DNA of 26,712 nt from Gp6-AA40 sp964505975 (GTDB lineage Bacteria > Acidobacteriota > Vicinamibacteria > Vicinamibacterales > UBA2999): positions 1 to 26,712 of the forward strand of contig CAZDLW010000041.1 of the NCBI GenBank assembly GCA_964505975.1. Reading direction: 5' to 3'. The notes beneath the pieces were generated by a model, which saw nothing but the letters and a program-made list of their open reading frames with translations, was not told the origin of the DNA and searched no databases. Numbering within the stretch: the first letter of the stretch is position 1; each line of letters starts with the position of its first letter. The translations under genes were made by a program, and so were the position numbers. This document shows, piece after piece, positions 15,386 to 24,196 of the stretch.

Positions 15386-16657
15386 ATGAACACCTTCTTC
15401 CCGCTCCTTGTCGCCATACCTGTCGCGGCCACCTTGGCCGTCGGTGCCCAGACGCACGACCCGAAGCCGGCCTTCGCGTGGCAGACCAAGGCGCCGCCAC
15501 CATCCAGACCGTCGCCTGCGTTCACCGTCACCACTGTAGCCAGTGGCTTGACCGGCGCCTGGTCGGTGGCGTTCCTGCCCGACGGGAACTTCCTCGTGAC
15601 CCAGAACGCCGGCACGATGCGCGTCGTCCGGCCGGATGGCGTGGTCTTTGCCCCCATCGAGGGAGTACCAGGCGTGAAGGCCGTGGCCGCACAGGGCTTG
15701 CACGACGTCGTGCTCGACCCGGACTTCATCCGCAACCGAGTGCTCTACTTCACGTACTTCGCCCCGCCGCGCGGAGAGACGCCGGGCGTCTGGCCAATCG
15801 AGTTCTTCTACGAGCGGGTCTGGACGAAGCCCCTGGCCGAGCGTCGAACCATGCAGCTGGGAATGGAACGAGTCGCCAGGGCGAAGCTGAGCGACGACTA
15901 TCGGGGGTTGGAAGATGTCGAGGTGCTTGCCGAAGGCGCAGAACGCCGCATCGTGATTGCACCCGACGGGACGCTCTTCGTCACGGGCGCCGACCGCTTC
16001 CGCTTCTACGACTCCGATCTCGACGGAGTGGAGCGCGTGTTCAGCGACGAGCCCGACATCCGGCGCAACTTCTCGGGACGAGTGATTCGCATCAACCGTG
16101 ACGGCTCGATCCCCGGCGACAATCCGTGGTTGAGCCGCGCAACCGTCCTCCCGGAGACGTTTGCGCATGGCTTCAAGGATCCGGAAGGTGCCGCGATCCA
16201 TCCGGTGACCGGTGAGCTCTGGCTCGTCGACCATGGGCCCCAGGGTGGCGACGAGATCAATGTCGTCAGACCCGGCCGCGACTATGGCTGGCCGGACGTG
16301 TCGTACGGGACGCAGTACGATGCGCGACAGCCCGATGGACGAAAGAACGTTCCAGTGGGACATGGGGCCGCGTCCATGCCGGGCGTGGAGGAGCCAGTGT
16401 ACTTCTGGGTTCCGTCCATTGCCCCCTCGGGAATGTTGTTCTACACAGGGGATCTGTTTCCGCAGTGGAAGGGCAACCTGTTCGTGGGCGCTCTGGCGGG
16501 CCAGCACCTCGTTCGTCTGGTCCTCGAGGGCGAGCGTGTGGTGGCTGAAGAGAAGTTGCTGGCCGATCTGAACCAGCGCATCAGGGACGTGCGCCAGGGC
16601 CCCGATGGGTCGATGTATGTGATTGCCGGCGCAAACCTGGTGCGGCTCACTCCGTAG
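15386..16657 (+). CDS. Secreted PQQ-type glucose/sorbosone dehydrogenase-like protein
   Basis: The 423-residue product has a signal peptide (about 1-21) and a six-bladed beta-propeller of the GSDH family. Family motifs include TGAWSVAFLPDGNFLVTQ near the start, QGLHDVVLDPDF, FAHGFKDPEGAAIHPVTGE, and DHGPQGGDEINVVRPGRDYGWP. Related enzymes oxidise aldose sugars with PQQ in the periplasm. The family also contains members that do not bind PQQ, and no PQQ genes are in this window. The ATG at 15386 has GGAG at 15377-15380; a longer reading from 15182 is rejected because the signal peptide starts here. Confidence 0.9.
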   Translation: MNTFFPLLVAIPVAATLAVGAQTHDPKPAFAWQTKAPPPSRPSPAFTVTTVASGLTGAWSVAFLPDGNFLVTQNAGTMRVVRPDGVVFAPIEGVPGVKAVAAQGLHDVVLDPDFIRNRVLYFTYFAPPRGETPGVWPIEFFYERVWTKPLAERRTMQLGMERVARAKLSDDYRGLEDVEVLAEGAERRIVIAPDGTLFVTGADRFRFYDSDLDGVERVFSDEPDIRRNFSGRVIRINRDGSIPGDNPWLSRATVLPETFAHGFKDPEGAAIHPVTGELWLVDHGPQGGDEINVVRPGRDYGWPDVSYGTQYDARQPDGRKNVPVGHGAASMPGVEEPVYFWVPSIAPSGMLFYTGDLFPQWKGNLFVGALAGQHLVRLVLEGERVVAEEKLLADLNQRIRDVRQGPDGSMYVIAGANLVRLTP

Positions 16658-16680
16658 GAGCGCTGGCCTGGCCGCGGCAG

Positions 16681-17034
16681 GTGGCGGCCCAGGGCTTCGT
16701 GAGGCAGCCACGGGGCTCCGCCCCTACGGCCGGAGACCGGGACCTCGCGAAGGCCAACCTGTACGGCCGCGTGATAGCGACGATTCCAGGCGACATCGTC
16801 GTGGCGATCGACGGTCAGCCTGTCGAGGGTGTGCCGCGCCTGATGGCACGGTTGCACGAGTACGCGGTTGGCGACACGGTCCGTGTAACCGTGCTGCGAG
16901 ACAACCGCCGCGTAAACGGTCCCGTCCCGCTGCGTGGGCGCGCAGGTCGCCCGCGGATTCCGGCGCTGTTTCCGATGCGCCCCTCCCGCCTCGCGATTCC
17001 CGGTGGTTTGAGGGAGAGCTTCACTGCTGGATAA
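16681..17034 (+). pseudogene. PDZ-domain remnant of a HtrA-like protease
   Basis: The open frame reads a PDZ core, GDIVVAIDGQPVEGVPRLMARL, then VGDTVRVTVLRDNRR, as in the second half of DegP/HtrA-type PDZ domains. The trypsin-like domain, the signal peptide and the first PDZ strands are missing. The sequence before the core (a stretch with GGGGCTCCGCCCC near 16715) and after it looks non-coding. The GTG start has no ribosome binding site. I read it as a degraded gene fragment left between the dehydrogenase and thrA; a small functional PDZ protein is possible but less likely. Confidence 0.6.
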
Positions 17035-17067
17035 TCGAAGGATTCTCGGATCAGCAAGAGGGGTTGC

Positions 17068-19542
17068 GTGACGAACGAAGCGTGGCGTGTGCACAAGTTT
17101 GGCGGGAGCAGCGTGGCCGACGCGGCCTGTATGGAGCGAGTCGCCGCGATTGTGGAAGGAGATGCATGGCCACGTCTCGCGGTCGTGCTGTCCGCGTGTC
17201 GCGGTGTGACGGATGCGCTGCTCGGTCTCGTCGCGGCGGCGGAACGCCAGGAGGACGTTGCGGAGGGGGTTGCCGCCGTTCGCGGCCGTCATGTCGAGAT
17301 GGCTCGCACACTGTGCCCGCCGGACAGCGCGGCCGACTATGTGGCGGAACTCGACCGCGATTGCCGCGACATCGCCAGCATTCTCCAGGCCGTGCGGCTG
17401 ACGCGGTCGGCCTCGAGGGTCGTCCGTGACCTCATAGCTGGGTTTGGGGAGATCTGGTCCTCGCATCTCTTCGTACGCTGCCTCGCCGCGCGCGGACGCC
17501 GGTCGTGTGTTCGGTGGGTCGATGCGCGAGACATCGTGCAGGTCTCATGGGGCGCGCTCGGGCCATCCGTCCAGTGGGCCGTTTCGCGTGCGAACGCGGC
17601 GCGTGTGCTACCCGATGATCAACAGGCCACGCTCGTGGTGACCGGTTTCATCGCCCGGGACGCGCACGGCCTGCAGACCACGCTCGGTCGTAATGGCAGC
17701 GATTTCTCGGCCTCGATTTTCGGCGCCCTCCTCGACGCGCACGAGATCGTCATCTGGACTGACGTCGACGGCGTGCTGAGTGCCGACCCGAGACGCGTGC
17801 CCGAAGCCACCGTGATTGATTCGCTCTCGTACCACGAGGCGATGGAGCTGGCGTACTTCGGCGCCCGGGTGATCCATCCACAGACGATGGCGCCGGCGGT
17901 GGAGAGGGAGATTCCCATCTGGATTCGAAACACGTTTGCGCCCGAAAAGCCCGGGACGCTCATCTGCGCCTCACCGGAGTCCACGCACGCTGTAAAGGGA
18001 ATCACCAGCATCGACCACGTGGCACTCCTCAACGTGGAGGGTGCCGGCATGATTGGCGTCCCTGGCACGGCGCAGCGTCTGTTCGGCGCTCTGCGCGAGC
18101 AGGGGATTTCGGTCACCCTCATTTCCCAAGGCAGCTCGGAGCACTCGATCTGTGTTGCGGTGTCAGCGTCCGATGCCGAAAAGGCCGATCGCACGGTGCG
18201 CGACGCGTTCGAGCCGGAGCTGCGGCAGCGGCAGATTCAAAGCGTGGATGTGCTGCCCGGGTGCAGCATCCTGGCCGTGGTCGGCGACGGGATGGCCGGC
18301 ACGCCTGGTGTCGCCGCCACCATGTTCGGCGCCCTCGGCGCGGCCGGTGTGAACGTGCGTGCCATTGCGCAGGGATCGTCCGAGCGCAACATCTCGGCCG
18401 TGATCGATGAAGCGCAGGCGACACGGGCACTGAGGGCCGTGCACTCGCGCTTCTATCTCTCGCGTCACACCGTGTCGATCGGCCTCATTGGACCTGGTGT
18501 CGTCGGCAGCGCCCTGCTGGATCAGCTCGCCTCGCAGATGGAGCGTCTGAAGCGCGACTTTCACGTCGATCTTCGCGTGCGCGGCATCATCACCTCGCGG
18601 CGCATGCTCCGGTCGGAGCAGTCGATTGCGCCGAACGGCTGGCGCTCCCGCCTGGAAGAAGGCGAGCCCGCGGATCTGGATCGGTTCACGGCGCACGTGC
18701 ATGCCGAACACTTGCCGCACGCCGTCATCCTCGATTGTTCCGCGAGCGACGAGGTGGCGGAACGCTACCCCCCCTGGCTCGCGGCGGGCATTCACATCGC
18801 CACGCCGAACAAGAAAGCGAACAGCGGACGGCTCGATCTCTTCACGCGCGTGCAGGCGGCGCGACGCCGGGGGGGATCGCACTATCTCTACGAGGCGACC
18901 GTGGGTGCCGGTCTGCCGATTATTCAAACGCTGCGCGACCTGCGCGAGACGGGGGATCAGATCCGGCGTCTCGAGGGCATCCTGTCCGGCACGCTGGCCT
19001 ACCTGTTCAACGTGTGGGACGGCACGCAGCCCTTTTCCGCTGTCGTGCGCGATGCGAAGGCGAACGGCTTCACGGAGCCGGATCCGCGGGACGACCTCTC
19101 GGGGATGGACGTGGCGCGCAAGCTCGTCATCCTCGCGCGCGAGATGGGCATGCAGCTCGAGTTGTCGGCCGTCGAGCTCGAGGGGTTGATTCCGGCGCAC
19201 CTGGCGGGCTGCAGCCCCGACGAGTTCATGGCACGGCTGCCCGAGCTGGATGCGCCGATGCTAGCCCGCCTCGGGAGCGCCCGCGCCGAGCACCGCGTGC
19301 TGCGCTACGTCGCGGCGCTCGATGCGGCAACCGGTCGCGCCACCGTCGGTCTCGTGGAGCTGGACGGCGCGCACCCCTTTGCCAACATCAACCTGACCGA
19401 CAACGTCGTGCGGTTCGTCACGGACCGCTACAACAAGAACCCGCTGGTCGTCCAGGGACCGGGGGCCGGTCCCGACGTGACCGCCGGCGGCGTGTTCGCG
19501 GATCTGTTGCGGGTGTGCGCCTATCTCGGCGCGAAGCTGTAG
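17068..19542 (+). CDS. thrA: Bifunctional aspartokinase / homoserine dehydrogenase
   Basis: The 824-residue fusion catalyses the first and third steps of the aspartate pathway to threonine and methionine. The aspartokinase domain (1-300) starts with HKFGGSSVAD and has GRNGSDFSAS near 208 and YFGARVIHP near 263. Two ACT domains follow (about 314-370 and 398-455), each with a QGSSE motif (354-358 and 435-439), likely sites of allosteric inhibition by threonine. The homoserine dehydrogenase domain (470-824) has the nucleotide loop GLIGPGVVGSALL, PNKKANSG, and EGILSGTLAYLFN. The length matches E. coli ThrA (820). The GTG start follows AGAGGGG by about 5 nt. No thrB or thrC is adjacent and no leader peptide is visible. 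Confidence 0.95.
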   Translation: MTNEAWRVHKFGGSSVADAACMERVAAIVEGDAWPRLAVVLSACRGVTDALLGLVAAAERQEDVAEGVAAVRGRHVEMARTLCPPDSAADYVAELDRDCRDIASILQAVRLTRSASRVVRDLIAGFGEIWSSHLFVRCLAARGRRSCVRWVDARDIVQVSWGALGPSVQWAVSRANAARVLPDDQQATLVVTGFIARDAHGLQTTLGRNGSDFSASIFGALLDAHEIVIWTDVDGVLSADPRRVPEATVIDSLSYHEAMELAYFGARVIHPQTMAPAVEREIPIWIRNTFAPEKPGTLICASPESTHAVKGITSIDHVALLNVEGAGMIGVPGTAQRLFGALREQGISVTLISQGSSEHSICVAVSASDAEKADRTVRDAFEPELRQRQIQSVDVLPGCSILAVVGDGMAGTPGVAATMFGALGAAGVNVRAIAQGSSERNISAVIDEAQATRALRAVHSRFYLSRHTVSIGLIGPGVVGSALLDQLASQMERLKRDFHVDLRVRGIITSRRMLRSEQSIAPNGWRSRLEEGEPADLDRFTAHVHAEHLPHAVILDCSASDEVAERYPPWLAAGIHIATPNKKANSGRLDLFTRVQAARRRGGSHYLYEATVGAGLPIIQTLRDLRETGDQIRRLEGILSGTLAYLFNVWDGTQPFSAVVRDAKANGFTEPDPRDDLSGMDVARKLVILAREMGMQLELSAVELEGLIPAHLAGCSPDEFMARLPELDAPMLARLGSARAEHRVLRYVAALDAATGRATVGLVELDGAHPFANINLTDNVVRFVTDRYNKNPLVVQGPGAGPDVTAGGVFADLLRVCAYLGAKL

Positions 19543-19611
19543 CGCCGGGGACAGCAGTGGAGCTCTCGCGTCAGACCGCCAGGAATCGCGAGGCGGGAGT
19601 GATTCCGCCGT

Positions 19612-20136
19612 CTAGCGCCACAGCGTGACGCCGAGCACGCCATTCACCCGGTAGTGCAGCTCCCACCCCAGTCGGACTTCCGCGGCCGTATACAGGCGGT
19701 CGCTGACCCACACGCGGACGCCGCCCCCACCCGTGGCGGCGGCTTCCACATGTGAGAAGTCGCGTTGCCCGAAGCGGTCCGTGTGGCGAAACAAGCCGGC
19801 GCCCGCCACCAGGAAGGGACCGACGCGTGGCCGGCGTCCCCCGCGGACGGGCAGGAGGTCGAACGTGACGTTGCCCGTGAGGAACACATCGCGGTCGCGG
19901 CCCGGACCGATCATGTACACGACCTCCGGGCCGACGCTCACCCGCGGTGACAGCGGCAGCCGCAAGGCCCCTCCGGTGATTGTGTGGTCGATTGTGGCGT
20001 CGTCCACGAAACCGGCGTACCCAGCGACGAATTCGCCCATGATCGGAGGGCGTCCGCTGGCATCCTGGCCTCGTGCGGGCACCGATATCGCGAGCAAGCA
20101 GAGGACGAGCGCTGCGTTGCGTGTGTACCTCGACAT
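19612..20136 (-). CDS. Small outer-membrane beta-barrel-like protein
   Basis: The 174-residue product has a signal peptide (about 1-23, ending ARGQ). It then alternates hydrophobic and polar residues in strands such as SVGPEVVYMIG, VFLTGNVTFDLL, VGPFLVAGAGLF, LYTAAEVRLGWEL and a final VNGVLGVTLWR. This fits an eight-stranded outer-membrane beta-barrel (OmpA/OmpX-like domain), with the last aromatic close to the C-terminus. AGGAG lies 8 nt before the ATG at 20136, which rules out the longer reading from 20202. Function unknown. It is convergent with thrA. Confidence 0.75.
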   Translation of the reverse strand: MSRYTRNAALVLCLLAISVPARGQDASGRPPIMGEFVAGYAGFVDDATIDHTITGGALRLPLSPRVSVGPEVVYMIGPGRDRDVFLTGNVTFDLLPVRGGRRPRVGPFLVAGAGLFRHTDRFGQRDFSHVEAAATGGGGVRVWVSDRLYTAAEVRLGWELHYRVNGVLGVTLWR

Positions 20137-20194
20137 GGTGACTGCTCCTGTCCCGTCTACAACGCAATGTGCGGAACGGGGCGAGAACAGCTCA

Positions 20195-20312
20195 CAGCCC
20201 ATGGCTGGTTGCCAGTATCTCTTTGGCGCGCCGCGCGCTCAGGACCGCTACACGGCCTCGAACAAGAGGGCGCAACGGGTACATGATTCGCGCGTCGGGT
20301 GCATAGCGGTCC
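20195..20312 (+). repeat. Family B structured repeat, copy B3, degraded 5' hairpin
   Basis: ATGGCTGGTTGCCAGTATCT onward matches the other copies up to AGGACCGCTA. The left arm of the first hairpin is missing or decayed, and the second hairpin is imperfect. An outer inverted repeat GGACCGCTA (20242-20250) with TAGCGGTCC (20304-20312) closes the 3' part, as in B4. It lies in the 304-nt gap between the beta-barrel gene and the next membrane protein. Apart from this repeat I see nothing in the gap but the GGAGG of the downstream gene. Confidence 0.75.
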
Positions 20313-20440
20313 GACCCACCACTGGACGCCGGTGCGTTCCGCACCTATGATGAGCGCCTCACGTTCGTGAACAATCCGGGCGAACGAGCCGACGGGGCTC
20401 CAGGGTTTGTGTTGCACGCCCGGCTCGATCGGAGGATCCA

Positions 20441-21508
20441 GTGTCACAACCGCTGCTCGGGGGAGTCGCTGCGGTGATTGTCATGGCGATTTCGCTGAGT
20501 TTCATTGCGTTGTTCGAGTTCCCGGCCTTCGCGGGATGGATAGCCTTTTTCCTGCTCTGCCTCATCCCGATGCAGATCGTCGTCGTGGTGTTGTGGGGGG
20601 CGAATCCACCGTTCGTGTCGAGGCTGCGTCAGCCGTCGAAGGGTGCCGCACTCATCGCCGTGACGTTCGTGGCTGCCGTCCTCCTCGCGCCCATCGCGCT
20701 GCAGGTTGTCGGCGAAGGCGTCAGCCCTCCCGGCCCGATTCCATCGCATTTCGTGATCATCGTTGTCCCCACGACGTTCTGGCTTGCCATCATGTGGGGG
20801 GGGTGGCCATTCACGAGCATGACCAGGAGCCCGATTGGTTCGGGCCTGCTGGTTCTGGCGGCGGCCTACATCGTGACGTACGCGATCTTTCGCATCTTCT
20901 TCAACTACGACTTCCTCCAGGGCGCTCCGGTGTACCTGTCCTCGGCACCACAAGGGCTGTTCAACGGCGTTGTGGCGCTGGTGTTCTACGTGACTGCGCT
21001 TGCGGTCATGTTCCTGGTGTTGTGCTTCGATCTGTGGCCCTTCACGACGTCGCCGGCCGTGATGAAACAGCCTGCGCTCGGCCTCGTCTGGACGCTCGTC
21101 GCCGTTGCCGGCGCCGCAGTGGCGATGTCCATTGGAGTCGGCGCCCTGGGCATGGACCCGATGGTGTTTCTGACGCGTGTGACCGTGCCCTTCATCTTCG
21201 GATCCATCATCGTCTTGAACATGTTGCAGGGCTCCCTCTTTGCGACGATGGCGCAGCCACTGAAGGGCGTGATGAACACCGTGGCCGCACTCGTCATAGG
21301 CCTCGCACTCGCGGCGCTGTACGGCGCTCTGGCGCCGGTGGTGACCGGAAGCCTGCCGTCGGGCGCCCCCGCGTACGAGTACGAGATCTGGCTGGCGAAT
21401 GCCCTCCTCAGCGTGACGTTTCCGTTTCTGATCTTCCACGCCGCGTTCTTCGGCTTCTGGCCCCTGGCGGCACCGGCTCCCGCTGCCGAGCCGGCGGAGC
21501 GTACCTGA
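20441..21508 (+). CDS. Polytopic membrane protein of unknown function
   Basis: I do not recognise this 355-residue protein. It has about nine hydrophobic helices (near 7-28, 31-51, 67-90, 100-120, 134-152, 175-202, 217-238, 245-270, 278-300, with a further one at 320-345). The helices are rich in Val, Ala and Phe and few charged residues lie within them. Short loops carry FNYDF and SMTRSP. The start is a GTG with GGAGG 6 nt upstream. The oxidoreductase gene begins 22 nt after its stop on the same strand, so they may be co-transcribed, though no functional link is evident. Confidence 0.75.
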   Translation: MSQPLLGGVAAVIVMAISLSFIALFEFPAFAGWIAFFLLCLIPMQIVVVVLWGANPPFVSRLRQPSKGAALIAVTFVAAVLLAPIALQVVGEGVSPPGPIPSHFVIIVVPTTFWLAIMWGGWPFTSMTRSPIGSGLLVLAAAYIVTYAIFRIFFNYDFLQGAPVYLSSAPQGLFNGVVALVFYVTALAVMFLVLCFDLWPFTTSPAVMKQPALGLVWTLVAVAGAAVAMSIGVGALGMDPMVFLTRVTVPFIFGSIIVLNMLQGSLFATMAQPLKGVMNTVAALVIGLALAALYGALAPVVTGSLPSGAPAYEYEIWLANALLSVTFPFLIFHAAFFGFWPLAAPAPAAEPAERT

Positions 21509-21530
21509 CCCGGACACGGAGACACGGATC

Positions 21531-22502
21531 GTGAAGGCGATTCGAGTACACGCGTACGGTGGCCCCGACGCGCTGCGGCTGGAGGACGTGGACGTTCCGG
21601 AGCCCGGACCTGGTGACGCGTTCGTGAAGGTGCACACCGCGGGGTTGAACTTCATCGACGTCTACTACAGAACGGGAGTGAACAGGGCGCCCCATCTGCC
21701 GTTCACGCCTGGCATGGAGGCGGCCGGAACCGTGGTGGCGATCGGACGCGACGTCACCGAAGTCCGAACCGGCGATCGGGTTGCCTGGGCAATGGTGCTG
21801 GGGGCGCATGCGAGCCACGCCGTCGTGCCGGCATGGCGGCTCGCACCGTTGCCCGAGTTCATCGACTTCGACACGGGTGCTGCGGTCCTGCTGCAGGGGA
21901 TGACGGCGCACTATCTGACCCACGACACGTTTCCCCTGCACGAGGGCCACACAGCAGTCGTGCACGCGGCGGCCGGCGGGGCGGGATTCCTGCTCACGCA
22001 GGCGGCGCGCATGCGGGGTGCAACGGTGTTCGCCACCGTGGGCAGCGACGCCAAGGCGGCAGTGGCCCGGCAGGCGGGTGCGAACGAGGTCATCGTCTAC
22101 ACGAGGCAGGATTTCGAGACAGAAGTGAAACGTCTCACCAGCGGCCGCGGCGTGGACGTCGTGTACGACTCGGTTGGTGCCGCCACGTTCGACAAGAGCC
22201 TCAACTGCCTCCGCCCGCGCGGTTACCTGGTGCTGTTCGGCAACTCGAGCGGTCCGGTGCCGCCGTTCGACCCGATGCTGCTCGCCACGAAGGGCTCGCT
22301 GTTTCTGACGCGCCCGGGACTGAACCGCTACTCCGCGACGCGAGAGGAGATCCTGGCGCGCACGACTGCGCTGTTCGACTGGGTCGGAACCGGAGCCCTC
22401 ACCGTGCGTATCGACCGTGTGCTGCCGCTGGCAGAGGCGGCAGACGCGCACCGGGCGCTCGAGTCGCGCAGCACTACAGGCAAGATCCTCTTGCGGCCGT
22501 AG
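21531..22502 (+). CDS. qor: NADPH:quinone oxidoreductase (zeta-crystallin type MDR)
   Basis: This 323-residue protein is a medium-chain dehydrogenase/reductase of the zinc-free quinone oxidoreductase group. It has the N-terminal GroES-like part (AGLNFIDVYYRTG near 39-51, PFTPGMEAAGTV) and the nucleotide-binding part (HAAAGGAGFLLTQAARMRGA near 147-166, then VGSDAKAAVARQAGANEVI). No zinc ligands are seen. It reduces quinones with NADPH, probably in the cytosol. The length equals typical Qor (about 325). The start is GTG. The gene lies 22 nt after the unknown membrane protein and is followed by a family B repeat that may act as a terminator. Confidence 0.92.
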   Translation: MKAIRVHAYGGPDALRLEDVDVPEPGPGDAFVKVHTAGLNFIDVYYRTGVNRAPHLPFTPGMEAAGTVVAIGRDVTEVRTGDRVAWAMVLGAHASHAVVPAWRLAPLPEFIDFDTGAAVLLQGMTAHYLTHDTFPLHEGHTAVVHAAAGGAGFLLTQAARMRGATVFATVGSDAKAAVARQAGANEVIVYTRQDFETEVKRLTSGRGVDVVYDSVGAATFDKSLNCLRPRGYLVLFGNSSGPVPPFDPMLLATKGSLFLTRPGLNRYSATREEILARTTALFDWVGTGALTVRIDRVLPLAEAADAHRALESRSTTGKILLRP

Positions 22503-22518
22503 GGAAGGCGGCGGCCCG

Positions 22519-22666
22519 GACCAGCCAAGGGGCTCTGCCCCTTGATATCCTCGCAGAGCCCCTCGGCTGGTTGCCAGTATCTCTTTGCCGCGCTGCGCGC
22601 GGCTAGGACCGCTATGCGGACCGACAAACGAGTACAGAACTCGCGTTCCGGGCCGCATAGCGGTCC
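22519..22666 (+). repeat. Family B structured repeat, copy B4, most complete
   Basis: Three nested features are clear. First, a 50-nt hairpin (22521-22570) with CCAGCCAAGGGGCTCTGC against GCAGAGCCCCTCGGCTGG, one mismatch. Second, a perfect 7-bp hairpin (22587-22603, GCCGCGC-TGC-GCGCGGC). Third, a perfect 14-nt inverted repeat, GGACCGCTATGCGG (22606-22619) with CCGCATAGCGGTCC (22653-22666). The linker TTGCCAGTATCTCTTT is the same as in B3. It lies between qor and the symporter gene. Confidence 0.88.
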
Positions 22667-22774
22667 AACGATGCCCTCCTCGACCTGGCCGTTCGTGATG
22701 GTCGCGTCGCTGTCTCGCCGGGCCGTCCTGGTGAGGTCGGCCTCAACGTCAACATCAGAGCGGGTTGCAGCACG

Positions 22775-24169
22775 TTGTCACCGCTGCTGATTGGTGTCGG
22801 CGCCTACCTGGCGGTCCAGTTCGCGATTGGCGTAGCCGTGTCGCGGCACATCGCGAGCGAGGCCGATTACCTGCTCGCCGGCCGACGCCTGGGACTGGCG
22901 CTCGGCGCATTCTCGATCTTTGCCACCTGGTTCGGCGCCGAGACCATCGTCGGAGCTGCCGGCTCGATCTACAGCGACGGACTCACGGGCGGCTCGGCCG
23001 AACCGTTCGGGTACGGACTGTGTCTCATCGTCCTGGGCCTGGCCATCGCCGTCCCCTTGTGGCGCAGGCGCTATACCACCTTTGCCGATCTGTTCCGCGA
23101 ACGCTACTCCATCGGCGTTGAACGGCTCGCCGTCCTGCTCATGGTGCCCGCGTCTGTCATCTGGGCGGCGGCGCAGATCCGTGCGTTCGGACAGGTCGTG
23201 AGCGCGTCGTCCGATCTCGAAGTCTCCATCGCCATCACGGCGGCCGCCGTGTTCGTGGTGCTCTACACCGTGGTCGGGGGACTGCTGGCCGATGTCATTA
23301 CCGATCTCGTGCAGGGGATCGCGTTGATCGTCGGCCTCATCGTGCTGCTGTTCGCCATTGGTCACGCGAGCGGCGGTCTTCTCGAACTTGGCGCGGCCAT
23401 CGAGCCCGATCGCATTCGATGGTTCCCGAGCGATCGCCACGGTTGGATCGATGTGGCCGAGGCGTGGGCCGTTCCGGTATTCGGATCACTGCTCGCGGTG
23501 GAGCTGCTGTCGCGGATTCTCGCCTGCCGTTCGGCGACGACGGCGCGCAACGCTACGCTGCTCGGTGCCGGGCTGTACATCGGCGTCGGGCTCATTCCAG
23601 TGGTGCTCGGCCTGGCCGGTCCGGTCCTTGTGCCCGATCTCGACGAGCCGGAACAGCTGATTGCCGTGCTCGCTCAGCAGCACCTCACGACGATGGCCTA
23701 CGTCATCTTTGCCGGCGCGCTGATTTCGGCGATTCTCTCCACGGTAGACAGCGCGCTGCTCGCGGCCGCGTCGCTCGTCTCGCACAATCTCGTGGCGCCG
23801 CTCCTGCCGCGACTCGACGAGCGGGCGAAGGTGCGTACGGCGCGCGTGGGCGTGGTCGCGCTCGGTGTGTGCGCCTACGGGATCGCACTGGCGGCTGGCG
23901 GGATCTACGAGCTCGTCGAAACCGCATCGGCGTTCGGGAGCGCGGGCATCTTCGTGGTCGGTGTGTTCGGACTGTTCACGCGCGTGGGCGGATCGCTCAG
24001 CGCCTATGCGGCGCTCAGCACGGGCATGGTCGTCTGGCTGGCCGGCGAGTACGTGTTGCAGTGGCAGACGCCATATCTCGCGTCGCTCTCGTGCGCGCTG
24101 GCGGCGTATCTCGGCGCGGCGTTCGTCGGGCCAGTGGCGCGGAGGGAGACGACACGCCGGGCCACCTGA
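22775..24169 (+). CDS. Sodium:solute symporter (SSS family)
   Basis: The 464-residue protein has the SSS/LeuT-fold layout, with about 13 helices. Family motifs are DYLLAGRRLG after the first helix (31-40), FSIFATWFGAETIVGAAG (46-63), YTVVGGLLADVITDLVQG in the middle, and AILSTVDSALLAAASL near 316-331, which contains the Ser-x-x-Asp-Ser pattern of the sodium site. The solute cannot be told. The first possible start in frame is a TTG at 22775 with a poor ribosome site; the frame is open back to a TAG in the family B repeat (22658-22660). Because the first helix begins at once after the TTG, a start near it is likely. It converges on cysH. Confidence 0.9.
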   Translation: MSPLLIGVGAYLAVQFAIGVAVSRHIASEADYLLAGRRLGLALGAFSIFATWFGAETIVGAAGSIYSDGLTGGSAEPFGYGLCLIVLGLAIAVPLWRRRYTTFADLFRERYSIGVERLAVLLMVPASVIWAAAQIRAFGQVVSASSDLEVSIAITAAAVFVVLYTVVGGLLADVITDLVQGIALIVGLIVLLFAIGHASGGLLELGAAIEPDRIRWFPSDRHGWIDVAEAWAVPVFGSLLAVELLSRILACRSATTARNATLLGAGLYIGVGLIPVVLGLAGPVLVPDLDEPEQLIAVLAQQHLTTMAYVIFAGALISAILSTVDSALLAAASLVSHNLVAPLLPRLDERAKVRTARVGVVALGVCAYGIALAAGGIYELVETASAFGSAGIFVVGVFGLFTRVGGSLSAYAALSTGMVVWLAGEYVLQWQTPYLASLSCALAAYLGAAFVGPVARRETTRRAT

Positions 24170-24177
24170 GGTGGCCC
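24159..24177. terminator. Bidirectional hairpin at the symporter stop codon
   Basis: GGGCCACC (24159-24166) and GGTGGCCC (24170-24177) form a perfect 8-bp stem whose 3-nt loop is the TGA stop codon of the symporter gene. It lies between convergent genes and could end transcripts from both sides. There is no T run. Confidence 0.5.
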
Positions 24178-24196
24178 ACGTGCGCGTGCAGAAACG

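Noticed and set aside
16700..16735. GGGGCTCCGCCCC hairpin as a family B member
   Set aside because: It lacks the CCAGCCAAGG arms, the linker and CTAGGACC, so it is an ordinary GC-rich hairpin.
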